Origin: Gigaspora rosea
Lineage: Eukaryota; Glomeromycota; Glomeromycetes; Diversisporales; Gigasporaceae
Length of the DNA: 64,000 bases
Reading direction: 5' to 3'
NCBI GenBank assembly: GCA_003550325.1
Contig: QKWP01000361.1
Span: 111,403 to 175,402, forward strand
Below the pieces are notes generated by a model, which worked only from the letters and a program-made list of their open reading frames with translations, was not told where the DNA came from and did not search any database. Within the stretch, counting starts at the first letter, position 1, and the number at the start of each line of letters is the position of its first letter. Below are positions 35,357-45,383 of the stretch, in pieces. The position numbers were made by a program, and so were the translations under genes.

Positions 35357-36805
35357 TACTAACTGATTTTATTATTTTTGTTTTGTTTATATATTCTTAT
35401 TTTGTCTATATATTGTTTTATAACTTTGACTCTTAAATTATTAGATACTTTTATCTTATTATTTATACAAATTTGTTATCTTACTTTAGTATACTATTAT
35501 ATAAAACTAACTACATCTAACCTCCCTAAGTGCATGCTCTTGGGACTAGATACAAGCTTGCATTTAGAGGAGGGTGTGTGTTTAGAGATTTGATATTATA
35601 AACACATCATATAATAATTGTCCAATCAAATCTTCTATTTTTATTACTCTTATTTGATCACGACTGCTATGGAATATACTTTATTTAATCTTTATTTTTA
35701 TGAAGACATACTTTATTTCAAAATACTTTGCAAAAGCAAACCATATTTTCTTCCAAAACTCAATAAAAGTATATTGATCCTATATTTAAAAATCAAATAA
35801 ACTTTTTAATAAGAAAAAAATTTATACAAGTAATTCTAACAGGTGTTCTACTATATTATCCTTTTATTTATAAAGATTATACCAACTCTATTGTCATTAG
35901 AAGTCTAATAGACATTTATTATATAACAAATTTAATTGTTATAAATTAACAATAATTGTTAGACTTTATTATAATTGGTCAAATATTATATGCATGTATC
36001 TATAGAGGTACACACAATAGGTCTAGGACCCAGAATCTCTTGCACATGCAGAATATAAAGAGTGTGTGTGCACTTAGTTCTAAATTCTGATATTGGGACC
36101 AAGTCAAGGTGTGCATTTAAAAAGTGTGTGCATTTATAGAGAGTGCACTTAGGGAGGTTAGACTGTATAATGTAATTAATCTTTTTTATAATTCTGATTA
36201 ATCAATATATAAGTTATATGTATTATATATACAAGATGCTAATTAATCAAGCACTTTTGTTCTTATTTTAACCAAGTATATATTATACAATTTATTGCCA
36301 CGATACTGGAATTATTGTTGGAATTTTGTTATTAAACTTTGAGTTTTTTGTTCTTTTTTTTATACTTATTACTTTGTAGCACTTATATTATAATTATTAT
36401 TTTTAGCAAATATATATTTTTAATAAATAGTATATATTCTTATGATTTTTTGCATATATTTTTTTAAAGTGTATTTACTAATTACAATTATATATAATAT
36501 AAGAATAATATTATTTAATCATTTATTATACTTATATAGTGCATATAGCCTAGAACCAACATCACATAACCTCTAATAATTATGTAAAATAAAAATGATT
36601 ATAACTAATAATAATAATGTTATAACAAAAAATAATTCTATAAATTAATTATTTAAGCTTTCTATTATATTATTATTACAGAAAAATTTTTTTAGTTTAT
36701 TCAAACTAATGTAATTAGTCAAAATATTTAAGTAGTAATCCATATAAAATCTGCAGTATAATCATAGTAAAATTTGGGGCAAATCTTATATAAGTTTTAT
36801 AATAG
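35357..36805. other. AT-rich spacer with MITE remnants
   Basis: No gene. About 35518-35605 is a short pogo-like remnant (CTAACCTCCCTAAGTGCATG). About 35982-36165 is a MITE ending GGGAGGTTAGACTG before TA and matching the 32331-32517 copy. Remaining DNA is over 80% A+T by eye. Confidence 0.5.
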
Positions 36806-37157
36806 AGTGGAATCTGTAGCTGCCTTAAAGTTAAGTTTTTTTTACTAAATTAACCTTTCCTCAAGCTTTAACAAAAGTTGTAGAGCTCATTTTTGTAATA
36901 CTAATAATAGTAAGATTAGTAAAATTGGTCTAGTAGTTCTTGAGATCTCTTAACTTTTATCTTTTTATACATATAAAAAATTGCAAAGAAATTTTATAAG
37001 TATAACAAGAAAAAAGTTAAGACATCTCAAGAACTACCTGGCCAATTTTACCAATCCACTACCATTAGAATTATAAAAATAAGCTCTACAACTTTAGTTA
37101 AAGCTTAAAGAAAGATTAGCTTAGTAAAAAAATAACTTTACTTTGAGGTAGCTACAG
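36806..37157. repeat. Long foldback (about 350 bp)
   Basis: The left arm AATCTGTAGCTGCCTTAAAG, AAGCTTTAAC and GTTGTAGAGCTCATTTTT pairs with the right arm AAAAATAAGCTCTACAAC, GTTAAAGCTT and TTTGAGGTAGCTACAGATTA. Arms are about 150 bp, with an AT-rich centre near 36980. Confidence 0.8.
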
Positions 37158-37330
37158 ATTAAATAAAAATAAATAGTTAATTGTTAATAGATTTATTATA
37201 ATTTTTAAAAATAATTTAATTATATATTATATTTGTATATTTTTAGTATTTTATATAATAAAATAAAAATAAATAGTTAATTGTTAATAGATTCATTATA
37301 ATTTTTAAAAATAATTTAATTTTATAAAGT
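37150..37330. repeat. Direct duplication of about 65 bp
   Basis: AAATAAATAGTTAATTGTTA and the following 45 bp occur at about 37160 and again at about 37263, differing by one base (GATTTATT versus GATTCATT). About 40 bp separate the copies. Confidence 0.75.
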
Positions 37331-38284
37331 TTAATTAGTATAGTTTAACCCTCCCTATTATTACATAGTTGGGAGCATAGTAGCTTTTTTAAAAATATAT
37401 CTAGAAGAAATTTAGCTAATTTTGATATTTTTTTATATTATAGTAAATATTTCATTGAATTTGGTTAAAAACTTAATGAAATATCCTTAATTTATTCAAT
37501 TGTATTTTTTTTATGGATATTACTTTAAATAATATATTGAACCAAATTAGCAAACCATATTCAAAAATCATATTTATTTATAATAACACTTTTGATTATT
37601 TTTTTGAATTAAAATTTAGCATGTAATATAATAATTATTTATTTATTAATAGAATTATAACAGCAAATTATGTTCAAATTATATTTATAAAAATTCTTTT
37701 CAAAATACTTCTTAAATTGTTTTATTCAGTAAGTAGATACCTACTATATAAAGATTATTTATTAATTAATGGAGTTTAAATAGCATAATCATATTTATAA
37801 ATAATTATAGCATATAATATGCACATAATTTAGTAATTACAAAGGTTACATATGCATAGAAAATAAAGCTAGCAAATAGTTTATAATTATAAAAATAAAT
37901 AGAAACTGGTTTCTAGCATGAATTATTACACAGCTACAGTGTAAAATACTTAATACTTTACAAACTATATTTAATACAAAGCAATATTAAAAAAACATAA
38001 GCTACTATATTGTAGTTTAACTAATTTACTACACTTAGCAGCTTTAGTTTTTAATTTTTTTTACTTAATGAGTTTAAAAATATAGTGTTTTTATATGATA
38101 TGGAAGATTCAACTAAAAATGGACAAGTTACATGTTTTGGTATATTGATATTGGTCAATTTTTAAATTATTTTTAAGACATTTTTATATTAATTAATTTT
38201 TTTAGCCAACAAAATGCAATTTGAAAAAACATCAAATTTTGATATGAAATTTTGAAAATGGGACAAATTACATGACCTCTGTCT
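37331..38284. other. AT-rich spacer
   Basis: No gene. A pogo-like end remnant (TTTAACCCTCCCTA) is visible near 37344. Otherwise nothing is recognised. Confidence 0.4.
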
Positions 38285-39225
38285 TTAAGTGTCATGCACT
38301 GATAAGTACGTACGTACATTGCGAAAGGCAGGACTGAACCAGGACTGATGGACGTTAGAATATATCATCACAACGCTACCCTTTCTAATCTAAACCCTGA
38401 TAGTAGAAGGATCGATTGAGGCATGGAAAGACTTGACTGTTTTTAGATTTGAACTCTATATTATGTTACGAACACTTAAATATAGTCACAGATTTATAAT
38501 TTTAGTGCTCAGTGATATAGTAAAAAATCACCTAAATAAGACTTTTTATATTGAAATTGAAATCTAAGTTATGAATTCAGAATTATTCTTTATTCAGAAT
38601 GAAATAGTTTTGATACTAGATTCATTTCACATAGTAATAAGACAATAAAATAATTCAATTCTGAAAAAATATAGATATTAGAAATATTAGATTCTATCAA
38701 TTTCTAACATATTTACTATTAAAATTTGTTATCTGAAAGATTTCAATATATTAAGGATTCTGGAATCTCAGATGTTACGATAAGGGAGTCCTTTGGTTGA
38801 TTCGATTTAAGAATGGGAAATTCATTGGCTCACATGATAAATAGATTATGAATTAAAATTTTGAAATTACAGGTTGGAAGATTTCTCACCATTAATGCTT
38901 TTCAAATAAATTTAATACTTTAAATTACACTTAAGCCTAAAATTGTGCCTTTGATAAGCTGAAATAATCATTTAATAATTGTTGATCCATTTTTTGTTTT
39001 AAACACTTTAATATAATTTCTTCTCTTAGGGTTGTTAATTTGCATACTTATTTTTTTTTTTAATAGTGCTTGAATCAATCCTTTTCTTTATTAACTATAA
39101 TTGAATCATCTCTTTTTTTTTATTCATAATATTTGAATCGATCTTTTATTTCTGAGTATTACTTTTTGTTTTCTGCATTAATGGATTCGCTAAGATATAG
39201 CTGATGACTCGGTGTGATAGAAGAA
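38285..39225 (-). repeat. Orphan Sel1-type 5' flank
   Basis: It aligns by eye with the 5' flank of Sel1-B (53560-55680): GATGGACGTTAGAATATA/GATGGATGTAGGAATGTA near the start, TTCTTTATTCAGAATGAA/TTCTTTATTCAGAGCGAA in the middle, and TTGAATCAATC...TTCTGC..ATGGATT(T/C)GCTA at the end. No Sel1 gene adjoins it. It may be the distal flank of Sel1-A pushed away by the 22.3-38.2-kb repeat block, or a relic of a fourth unit. Confidence 0.6.
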
Positions 39226-39959
39226 ATGAAATGAATTTACAAATCAGGACCAAATTTAGCGCTATGCATTAACGATAGTCATGCTAGGGTTATTATCACG
39301 AGGAAAGACAATAGATATGCATATGATTGTATGCGATAGATATTATAGACGTGCATGTGATAGAGATTATATATGCATGTAATAGAGATTATAGATATGC
39401 ATATGATTGAGATTAGATTAGATATGCATCTAGATACATGCTTGTCCTATCACTTGTTCTCTTCGCTGCCTGATTATAAATCTGACTCTTCCCACTTCAC
39501 TCACCCTCACCCGCCCCTGTTCATTGCATGTACAGAGAGTTGTATGCGCCACACTATGACGTGGTTCGAACTCACTACTTATAAAAGGAATGCGCCGTGC
39601 CATATCATGAAGTATTTAGATGTAAATGTCGTGTAATGAAGTTGAATAGCCACACCATTGTGTGAACTTAGGTACCTCTCCCATAGGGATGTTAAACCAT
39701 TTAAAATAGATCATTTGGGTTCCGAACTGGCAGTGCACTACATAAATCGAATCTAACTAGTTTTTAATACGAATTTTGATTGATAATCTTTTTTCAATTC
39801 CGATACAATTTTTGATACTCTGATACGTACTGTACGTAATTTTCAATACTCCGATATCTGATATGTAAATAGCGAAAATATTAGATATAACAGTACTATC
39901 TTTGAGAAGCATTTTATTTTATTTAAAGTATACAAATTCTTGAGTATTTATACAATACA
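39226..39959. other. Spacer with short tandem repeats and a tRNA-like relic
   Basis: About 39310-39430 is a loose array of 20-25-bp units around GATATGCATATGATTGAGAT. A tRNA-like minus-strand segment is listed separately. No gene is supported; the 39373-39636 ORF spans both features. Confidence 0.5.
39540..39612 (-). repeat. tRNA-derived relic (tRNA-Lys-like)
   Basis: The minus strand reads GGCACGGCGCATTCC, TTTTATAAGTAGTGAG and TTCGAACC: a box A-like part, a degenerate anticodon region near CCTTTTATAAG, and a good box B (GAGTTCGAACC). No full cloverleaf closes, so it is not a functional tRNA. Two similar segments are at 43617-43680 and 43772-43826. Confidence 0.5.
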
Positions 39960-40465
39960 ATAATTTTATGTATTTATTATCTTGGAATAAATTAAATGAT
40001 TTATTACAATTATTATCGCTATATGAAAAAAATTTAATATATTAAGATAAATTAAATAATTACAATAGTTTTACGTATTTAATATCTTCACAATTATCTC
40101 TATATGACAAAATTTAATATAGCAAGATAAATTAAAGAATTACAATAATTTTACATATTTAATATCTTTGAAATAAATTAAATGATTCATTACAATAATT
40201 ATCGCTATATTACAAAAATTTAATATAGCAAGATAAATTAAAGAATTACAATAATTTTACATATTTAATATCTTCGAAATAAATTAAATGATTCATTACA
40301 ATAATTATCGCTATATTACAAAAATTTAATATAGCAAGATAAATTAAAGAATTACAATAATTTTACATATTTAATATCTTGGAAATAAATTAAATGATTC
40401 ATTACAATAATTATCGCTATATTACAAAAATTTAATATAGCAAGATAAATTAAATAATTCCATAA
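39960..40465. repeat. Tandem array, about 106-bp unit, four to five copies
   Basis: The word AATTTAATATAGCAAGATAA starts at 40111, 40217, 40324 and 40429, giving spacings of 106, 107 and 105 bp. A more diverged unit precedes (from about 39970). Units are nearly identical in the last three copies, consistent with recent expansion. Confidence 0.85.
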
Positions 40466-41218
40466 TGCATATTACTCCCATGAAGAAACCTAGCTAGTTA
40501 TATCACGTGCCTCATTTAATAAACTAATAAATGAACTAGTTCCGCCAGTTCAATCTTGACCATAACATAACGGTCTGAGTTAAAAACTCAGTCAAACTAG
40601 TTCAGGCAAACGACTTAATATCCCTACTCTCCCACAAAAATTTGGTCACCCTGTAATTTTGACCAATCAAAATTTAGGATCAGGTGTAACGTGATAGTCA
40701 AACAATTGTTTCCAAATTTTTCCACGTCCCTGGTAGAGTAGTTCACAAATTTTGGCCCCCAATTTTAAAATTTTCAAATTTTAATCCTGAATATCAATTT
40801 TTAAAGTTTATGTGATCTGGAACTTATGTTGAACCAATCAGGGTGTGTGTAACATTACTCATAAAACAAAATTTGGCAAATTTCATTAGTCTCATGTGAC
40901 CTGACCAATAACATATGACTCGTGATTACCGCAAGTTCATTACACAGTAATTTCATTAGTTGATTGGTCAACAATGTTTTTTTTTGCTTGAAAATAACCA
41001 AATAATTCCAAATTTTTAAATTTTTATCCAAATTTTATCCAAATTTATCCTGATATCCAAATTAATTTTACGTGTATGCATACTTACATGCAAAGTATAT
41101 ACAATAGATTATGCGACCTTCAATTAATTTAAACTAGCCTGGTCTATTTTAAATTAATTTAACTTTTAAATTCATCTAGTTTATAAATATATAATTTCTA
41201 ATAAATATTTACAACATT

Positions 41219-41513
41219 ACTAAAATGCACCATTGGTGTTCAACATCATAATGATCTTCACCAATCAAATTTTTTAAATGTGGTATAACATAAAGATCAG
41301 GTGTAACCTAAATTTTTGTTGTTTTGATATTTTTTTTAAAAAATACCTTCTAACTCAAAATTTACTATATATTATGCCTCACCCTAACCCTAACTATTAA
41401 CTCTAACTTAACGTTTATTAAATTTAATTTTTGTTTATTTTTTTTGTTTATTTTTTTAAATTGATCTTCATGTTACACAGCATATTGGTGTTGAACACCA
41501 TAGGTGCATTTTA
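41219..41513. mobile_element. MITE with AAAATGCACC ends
   Basis: The left AAAATGCACCATTGGTGTTC and inverted right AAAATGCACCTATGGTGTTC form the TIR, with inner TGAAGATC words also paired. A CCCTAACCCTAAC stretch lies in its centre. Confidence 0.65.
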
Positions 41514-41814
41514 TATTATTTCAATATTTTATATTAAATAAAATATGTAAATTAGAAATTTTTAACTATTTAATTTTATTAGTTTAATTTGTTTAAATTT
41601 AGTTTATATAATTTTTATAAAAAATAGTTTTTATTAGTTTAATTTATTTTTAAATTTAAATTTATAAAAATTTTAATAAAATATAAAATTTTATTTGTTT
41701 ATTAAAAATTTAAAATTTTAAAAGGTTCTTATTTGTTTATTGAAAATTTAAAAGCTTTAATAATTTATAAATTTTATTAAAAATTTTTAATATTATATAT
41801 TTATTTAAAAATTT

Positions 41815-41906
41815 TGGCCCGGCCCGGCCCGCATTTATAAAATTTAATAATTAGGCCTGGCCTGGCCCGGGCTAGGCCGGGCCACGGGACCCAATGCAGG
41901 CCTCTA
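41815..41906. mobile_element. GC-rich single end of a hAT-like element
   Basis: A GC-rich block in very AT-rich DNA. Inverted, it starts TAGAGGCCTGCATTGGGTCC followed by repeated GGCCCGG words. hAT elements with TAGAGG(C/T)CTGCA ends and CCGGGCC repeats are known. The opposite end was not found, so this is a fragment. Confidence 0.4.
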
Positions 41907-42805
41907 CTATTTTGCATTCTTGTTTGACTGTAAGTTTTTTAACAATATGATTCCGCAGCCGGGTCGGCCCGAGAATTTGGCATCGGCCCGTATCACATTA
42001 TATTAACACATGCCAATTGAGAATCAACATAAATTCAGAAATGATGCGGAACATTATTTTAACACATGCCAATTAAGAATCAACATAAATTCAGAAATGA
42101 TGCGGAACATTATAATAATAAGGGTAAAATTCGTAAATCTTATTTTGATAAAACAAGAAGACGTATTTATTATCAAATAAGAGATGTACAAATCTTATTT
42201 ATTTTTTAATTAAAAAATACACTTATTTATAATCGATACTGCTTCTAATATCGTATTATTATTATTAAATAGTTTGTTGATCTGCATAATAAAAAATTTT
42301 TACTTATTTCGTCCTCATTTCATTTTCCGATTTCAAAATTTTGATACACAAATAAGATTTTTTAAACTCTTATTTATTTCCGAAATACGCCTAGATCACT
42401 TTGTCTGGTCACTAATGACACCTGATGAGTACGTAAGTTAGAATAGAATGTACAAAGTACAAACTTCATGCATAAATCATTTTTTTATATTAACAATATA
42501 GAGCTACTTTATTTGATTGATGCATTATAATATAAACGTTATTCTTTTATTTGAAGCGGATCCGGTTATTAGATTTTGTTAAAGGTTACAACATTTCGGA
42601 TAAAGAGTTATCACTAACTCCAATAAGATAATCACAAGTATGATATTATAATGAGCGGCAAATTATATACATGTCAGTAAACAGGAAATACCACGTTGAA
42701 TTTCCTGATTGGTCGATAGCGTGACGGACGGACGTTTGTGCTTTAATATAATAGATTATTTATAATAAAGTCTTTTAAATTTACAATTTGCTATCCACTC
42801 CCTGA

Positions 42806-43121
42806 CCCCTACATCGCCACCAAAATTCCACACACGTGATCAGAATCCAATAACTTTTCAAGATCAGGTGTAATGTTACACGATCAGGAAAATTCAAAAC
42901 AAACGTTCGTTTTGACAAAAATCGCTCATTTCTCAAAAAATTGCATACTTAACCACCTTCTGCGCATTAATAAAAGGTTTTCCTTGAGCGATTTTACTTT
43001 ATAACTACCTAAATCCTAATCCTAACTTAGGTCTTACTCTAACCCTAACTAACATAAAGACAACTTTAACGAATTTTCTTGTTGGTCACGCGTGGGTGGA
43101 ATTTTGGCGGCGATGTAGGGG
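42806..43121. mobile_element. 316-bp MITE, CCCCTACATCGCC ends
   Basis: The left CCCCTACATCGCCACCAAAA and inverted right CCCCTACATCGCCGCCAAAA continue to match through TTCCAC. No direct flanking duplication is apparent. The interior carries TAACCCTAA-like words. Confidence 0.75.
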
Positions 43122-43245
43122 AAGATACAACAAAAATGGTTTGTTTTCTAAGTAAAAAAATACGTGTAAAATTAAAGTCAAGAAAACCACGTTATAATTA
43201 GGTTAGGGTTAGAAGAATATAGGGCTATTAGTAAAATTTCACGAG

Positions 43246-43437
43246 TCTTTATCTGAACTTTCTCAGATAGATTTTAGGGCAGGTAAGAAGGACTTGACCC
43301 GGAATAAAGATGTAAATAATCCGATAGTCTATTTTTATTATAATATAATTTTATATTAGGTGTCAGTCAGTAAATTATTAATAAAGTACGCCTACATGGC
43401 GTCCTCTTCGGAGGTTTGTTAAAAAAAAAAAAAATAA
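43246..43437 (+). mobile_element. 5'-truncated LINE copy with 13-bp duplication
   Basis: It aligns with the last 195 bp of the LINE ending at 11790 (shared AATAAAGTACGCCTACATGG and the second hairpin CCTC-TTCG-GAGG). It ends in a poly-A run. The flanks repeat AAAATTTCACGAG exactly (43233-43245 and 43438-43450), the mark of target-primed insertion. Confidence 0.9.
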
Positions 43438-43616
43438 AAAATTTCACGAGGAACATTTTTAATAGGACGCAGTAGATGGTTTCCTAATAAAAATTTAAGC
43501 TATCCTTGTTTTTATGTAAAAAGTGAGTTTGCTTCGATTTTTACGTTACACCTGATCTAAAATTCGATTAGTTAAAATTACAAGGGGTGAACAATTTTGT
43601 GGGTGAGCTAGGGACG

Positions 43617-43680
43617 TTGCTCGAACTCGCTACTTATAAAAGTAAATGTTGTTGCGCTGCACCATTGAATTCATATGTGT
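43617..43680 (-). repeat. tRNA-derived relic 2
   Basis: The minus strand has AATGGTGCAGCGCAAC, ACTTTTATAAGTAGCGAG and TTCGAGC, the same parts as the 39540 and 43772 copies. It follows directly after the right TIR of the 3-kb element. Confidence 0.5.
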
Positions 43681-43771
43681 AATAAACTGAATGTAGCGTG
43701 GGCCCGAATTAATAGAAGTAGATAAAATCATTTGTAACGAGTTGTTTGTGCTGCACCATTGAGTAGGCTCG

Positions 43772-43826
43772 AACTCGCTACCTTATTAAAAGTTGAATGC
43801 GCCACACCATAGCGTGGGCCCGTACT
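43772..43826 (-). repeat. tRNA-derived relic 3
   Basis: The minus strand reads ATGGTGTGGCGCATTCAAC, TTTTAATAAGGTAGCGAG and TTCGAGCC. The anticodon-loop region CTTTTAATA resembles tRNA-Lys (UUU). The acceptor stem does not close. Confidence 0.5.
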
Positions 43827-43987
43827 TTCGATCCTCATTTAGGCTGCATCACGTGAATATTTACACGTGGACATAAAATTATTACTGAGCACAATATGCT
43901 ATAACAGATGAAGTGGAGCACTACTCCATCATGTGTTTTCGAATAATGTCTAATAAAGAGATCCGAGCGAGAATGATTCGGTGCTGG

Positions 43988-44126
43988 TCACTTCACCGAC
44001 AATCATTTCACCGAAAGTTCACTTAGCCGACATCACATAGGGTTAGGTATGTATTTTTAGTAAACTGTCACTTGGTGTGATGTCGACTAAGTGAGCTGTC
44101 GGTGAAATGATTGTCGGTGAAATGAC
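43988..44126. mobile_element. 139-bp palindromic MITE of the GTCGGTGAAAT type
   Basis: The left GTCACTTCACCGACAATCAT and inverted right GTCATTTCACCGACAATCAT continue to match through TTCACCGA, CTCACTTAG and CGACATCACA, so the arms are about 50 bp. The same unit occurs in the 13.7-18.8-kb repeats in decayed form. Confidence 0.75.
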
Positions 44127-44483
44127 ACGTATCCGAATGAATTAGGGCCCAACTTAAAAATATTTATTTATTAAGGTCTAATTTTTGAAAATATTACAAA
44201 TATGGGCCCTAATGTAATTGCGGGATCGTTTCGCTCATAATTATAATCTTTACAATCGAAGATGAAGTTGATTTTATAAGTAATTGTTAGAAAATCGAGA
44301 CCGAAAGAAATTAGAATTCGAGTAATAGATAAGTGCCTTGTATTTTATACTCATATTTGAACATACGATTACTAATTTACATTTGTTAATATGTAGTAAC
44401 TAATGATGCCTGACGAGTGACGAAACCCTCGTCACTGACGAATTACGAAACCATTTCGCCAAGTGATTTCCAATTGACGAATT

Positions 44484-44578
44484 GACGATTGACGAAACCT
44501 ATGACGATTGACGAAACCTATGACGATTGACGAAACCTATGACGATTGACGAAGCCTATGGCGATTGACAAAACCTAT
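44484..44578. repeat. Left subterminal array of hAT-2, five 19-bp units
   Basis: Five units of GACGATTGACGAAACCTAT in perfect register (44484, 44503, 44522, 44541, 44560); the last two carry substitutions. Probably transposase-binding sites (inference). Confidence 0.9.
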
Positions 44579-45383
44579 GACAAATAAATTTTTATACAAT
44601 ATAAAGTTAATTCCGTATTTGGAATACACATCCACTCAAGATAATGCAGTAACAATGAGGTTACATAACAATATATACTTTTTAAGATATGTTTGTTACC
44701 TGTATAGCGATATTTGTTCAGTACATATAGTTAGTAATACAAATAAATATATATGCAAATGTGGCGTAATAATAAATTGACTCATAAGCATAATCGATGG
44801 TTAATAAAAGAACTTGCGCTTAGGTCATAGAATTTTCTATCTCTATTTATTTCAGTATTCGTTTGATTATTTGAAATATAAAAAAAAATATCCCATTTAA
44901 TTCTTAATAAAATCATCACCCGCAAGAAATATTTATGTCAGTCAAAGACAATACAAATTCGCCTTAATGTTTTAGCTGTTGAGAATTGGATCAACCAACC
45001 TCGTTACTTCTTACATTTTAAACATTTATTTCATGCTATGTTGGTTTACCATTGAAGCTAAAATAGCTAAAATGCACATTTTAATTTTCTTGGTAATATT
45101 ATTAGATATTTAAAATTTAATGCTATTTTTTAATAAAACTAACCTTTAATTTATTTATCTTTTAGTTATTTATTTTTATAATACCGAAGAAGTAAGTCAA
45201 ATAAAATTTTGAAACCCTCGATACTTTGAAAAAATGTTACCCAGCTCACTCATGTCCTACCCTATCATTACACAAACATACAGTTCCCGGGCAGTTCTCA
45301 ATCATGATCAACAAATAAAAAAATTGTTTAAATACATTTTGTACGCGTTCTTGTGTTTTTACCTTATATCAAGAAAAATCAAT
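44579..45383. other. Upstream non-coding part of hAT-2
   Basis: No gene. This is AT-rich DNA that should contain the transposase promoter. An in-frame extension of the transposase to 45234 exists but lacks BED-protein features, so the ATG at 45384 is preferred. Confidence 0.5.

Larger units (their letters stand above)
40628..43610. mobile_element. About 3-kb non-autonomous element with 75-bp TIRs and nested insertions
   Basis: The left end (CCCACAAAAATTTGGTCACC, GTAATTTTGACCAATC, GATCAGGTGTAACGT) is the inverse of the right end (43535-43610: ACGTTACACCTGATC, GATTAGTTAAAATTAC, ACAATTTTGTGGG). The interior is non-coding and contains a MITE (41219-41513), a GC-rich transposon end (41815-41906), a MITE (42806-43121) and a truncated LINE (43246-43437). 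No direct flanking duplication was found. Confidence 0.55.

Noticed and set aside
44484..44578. Regular repeats considered as a CRISPR array
   Set aside because: Units are contiguous without spacers, sit inside hAT-2 ends and the genome is eukaryotic.
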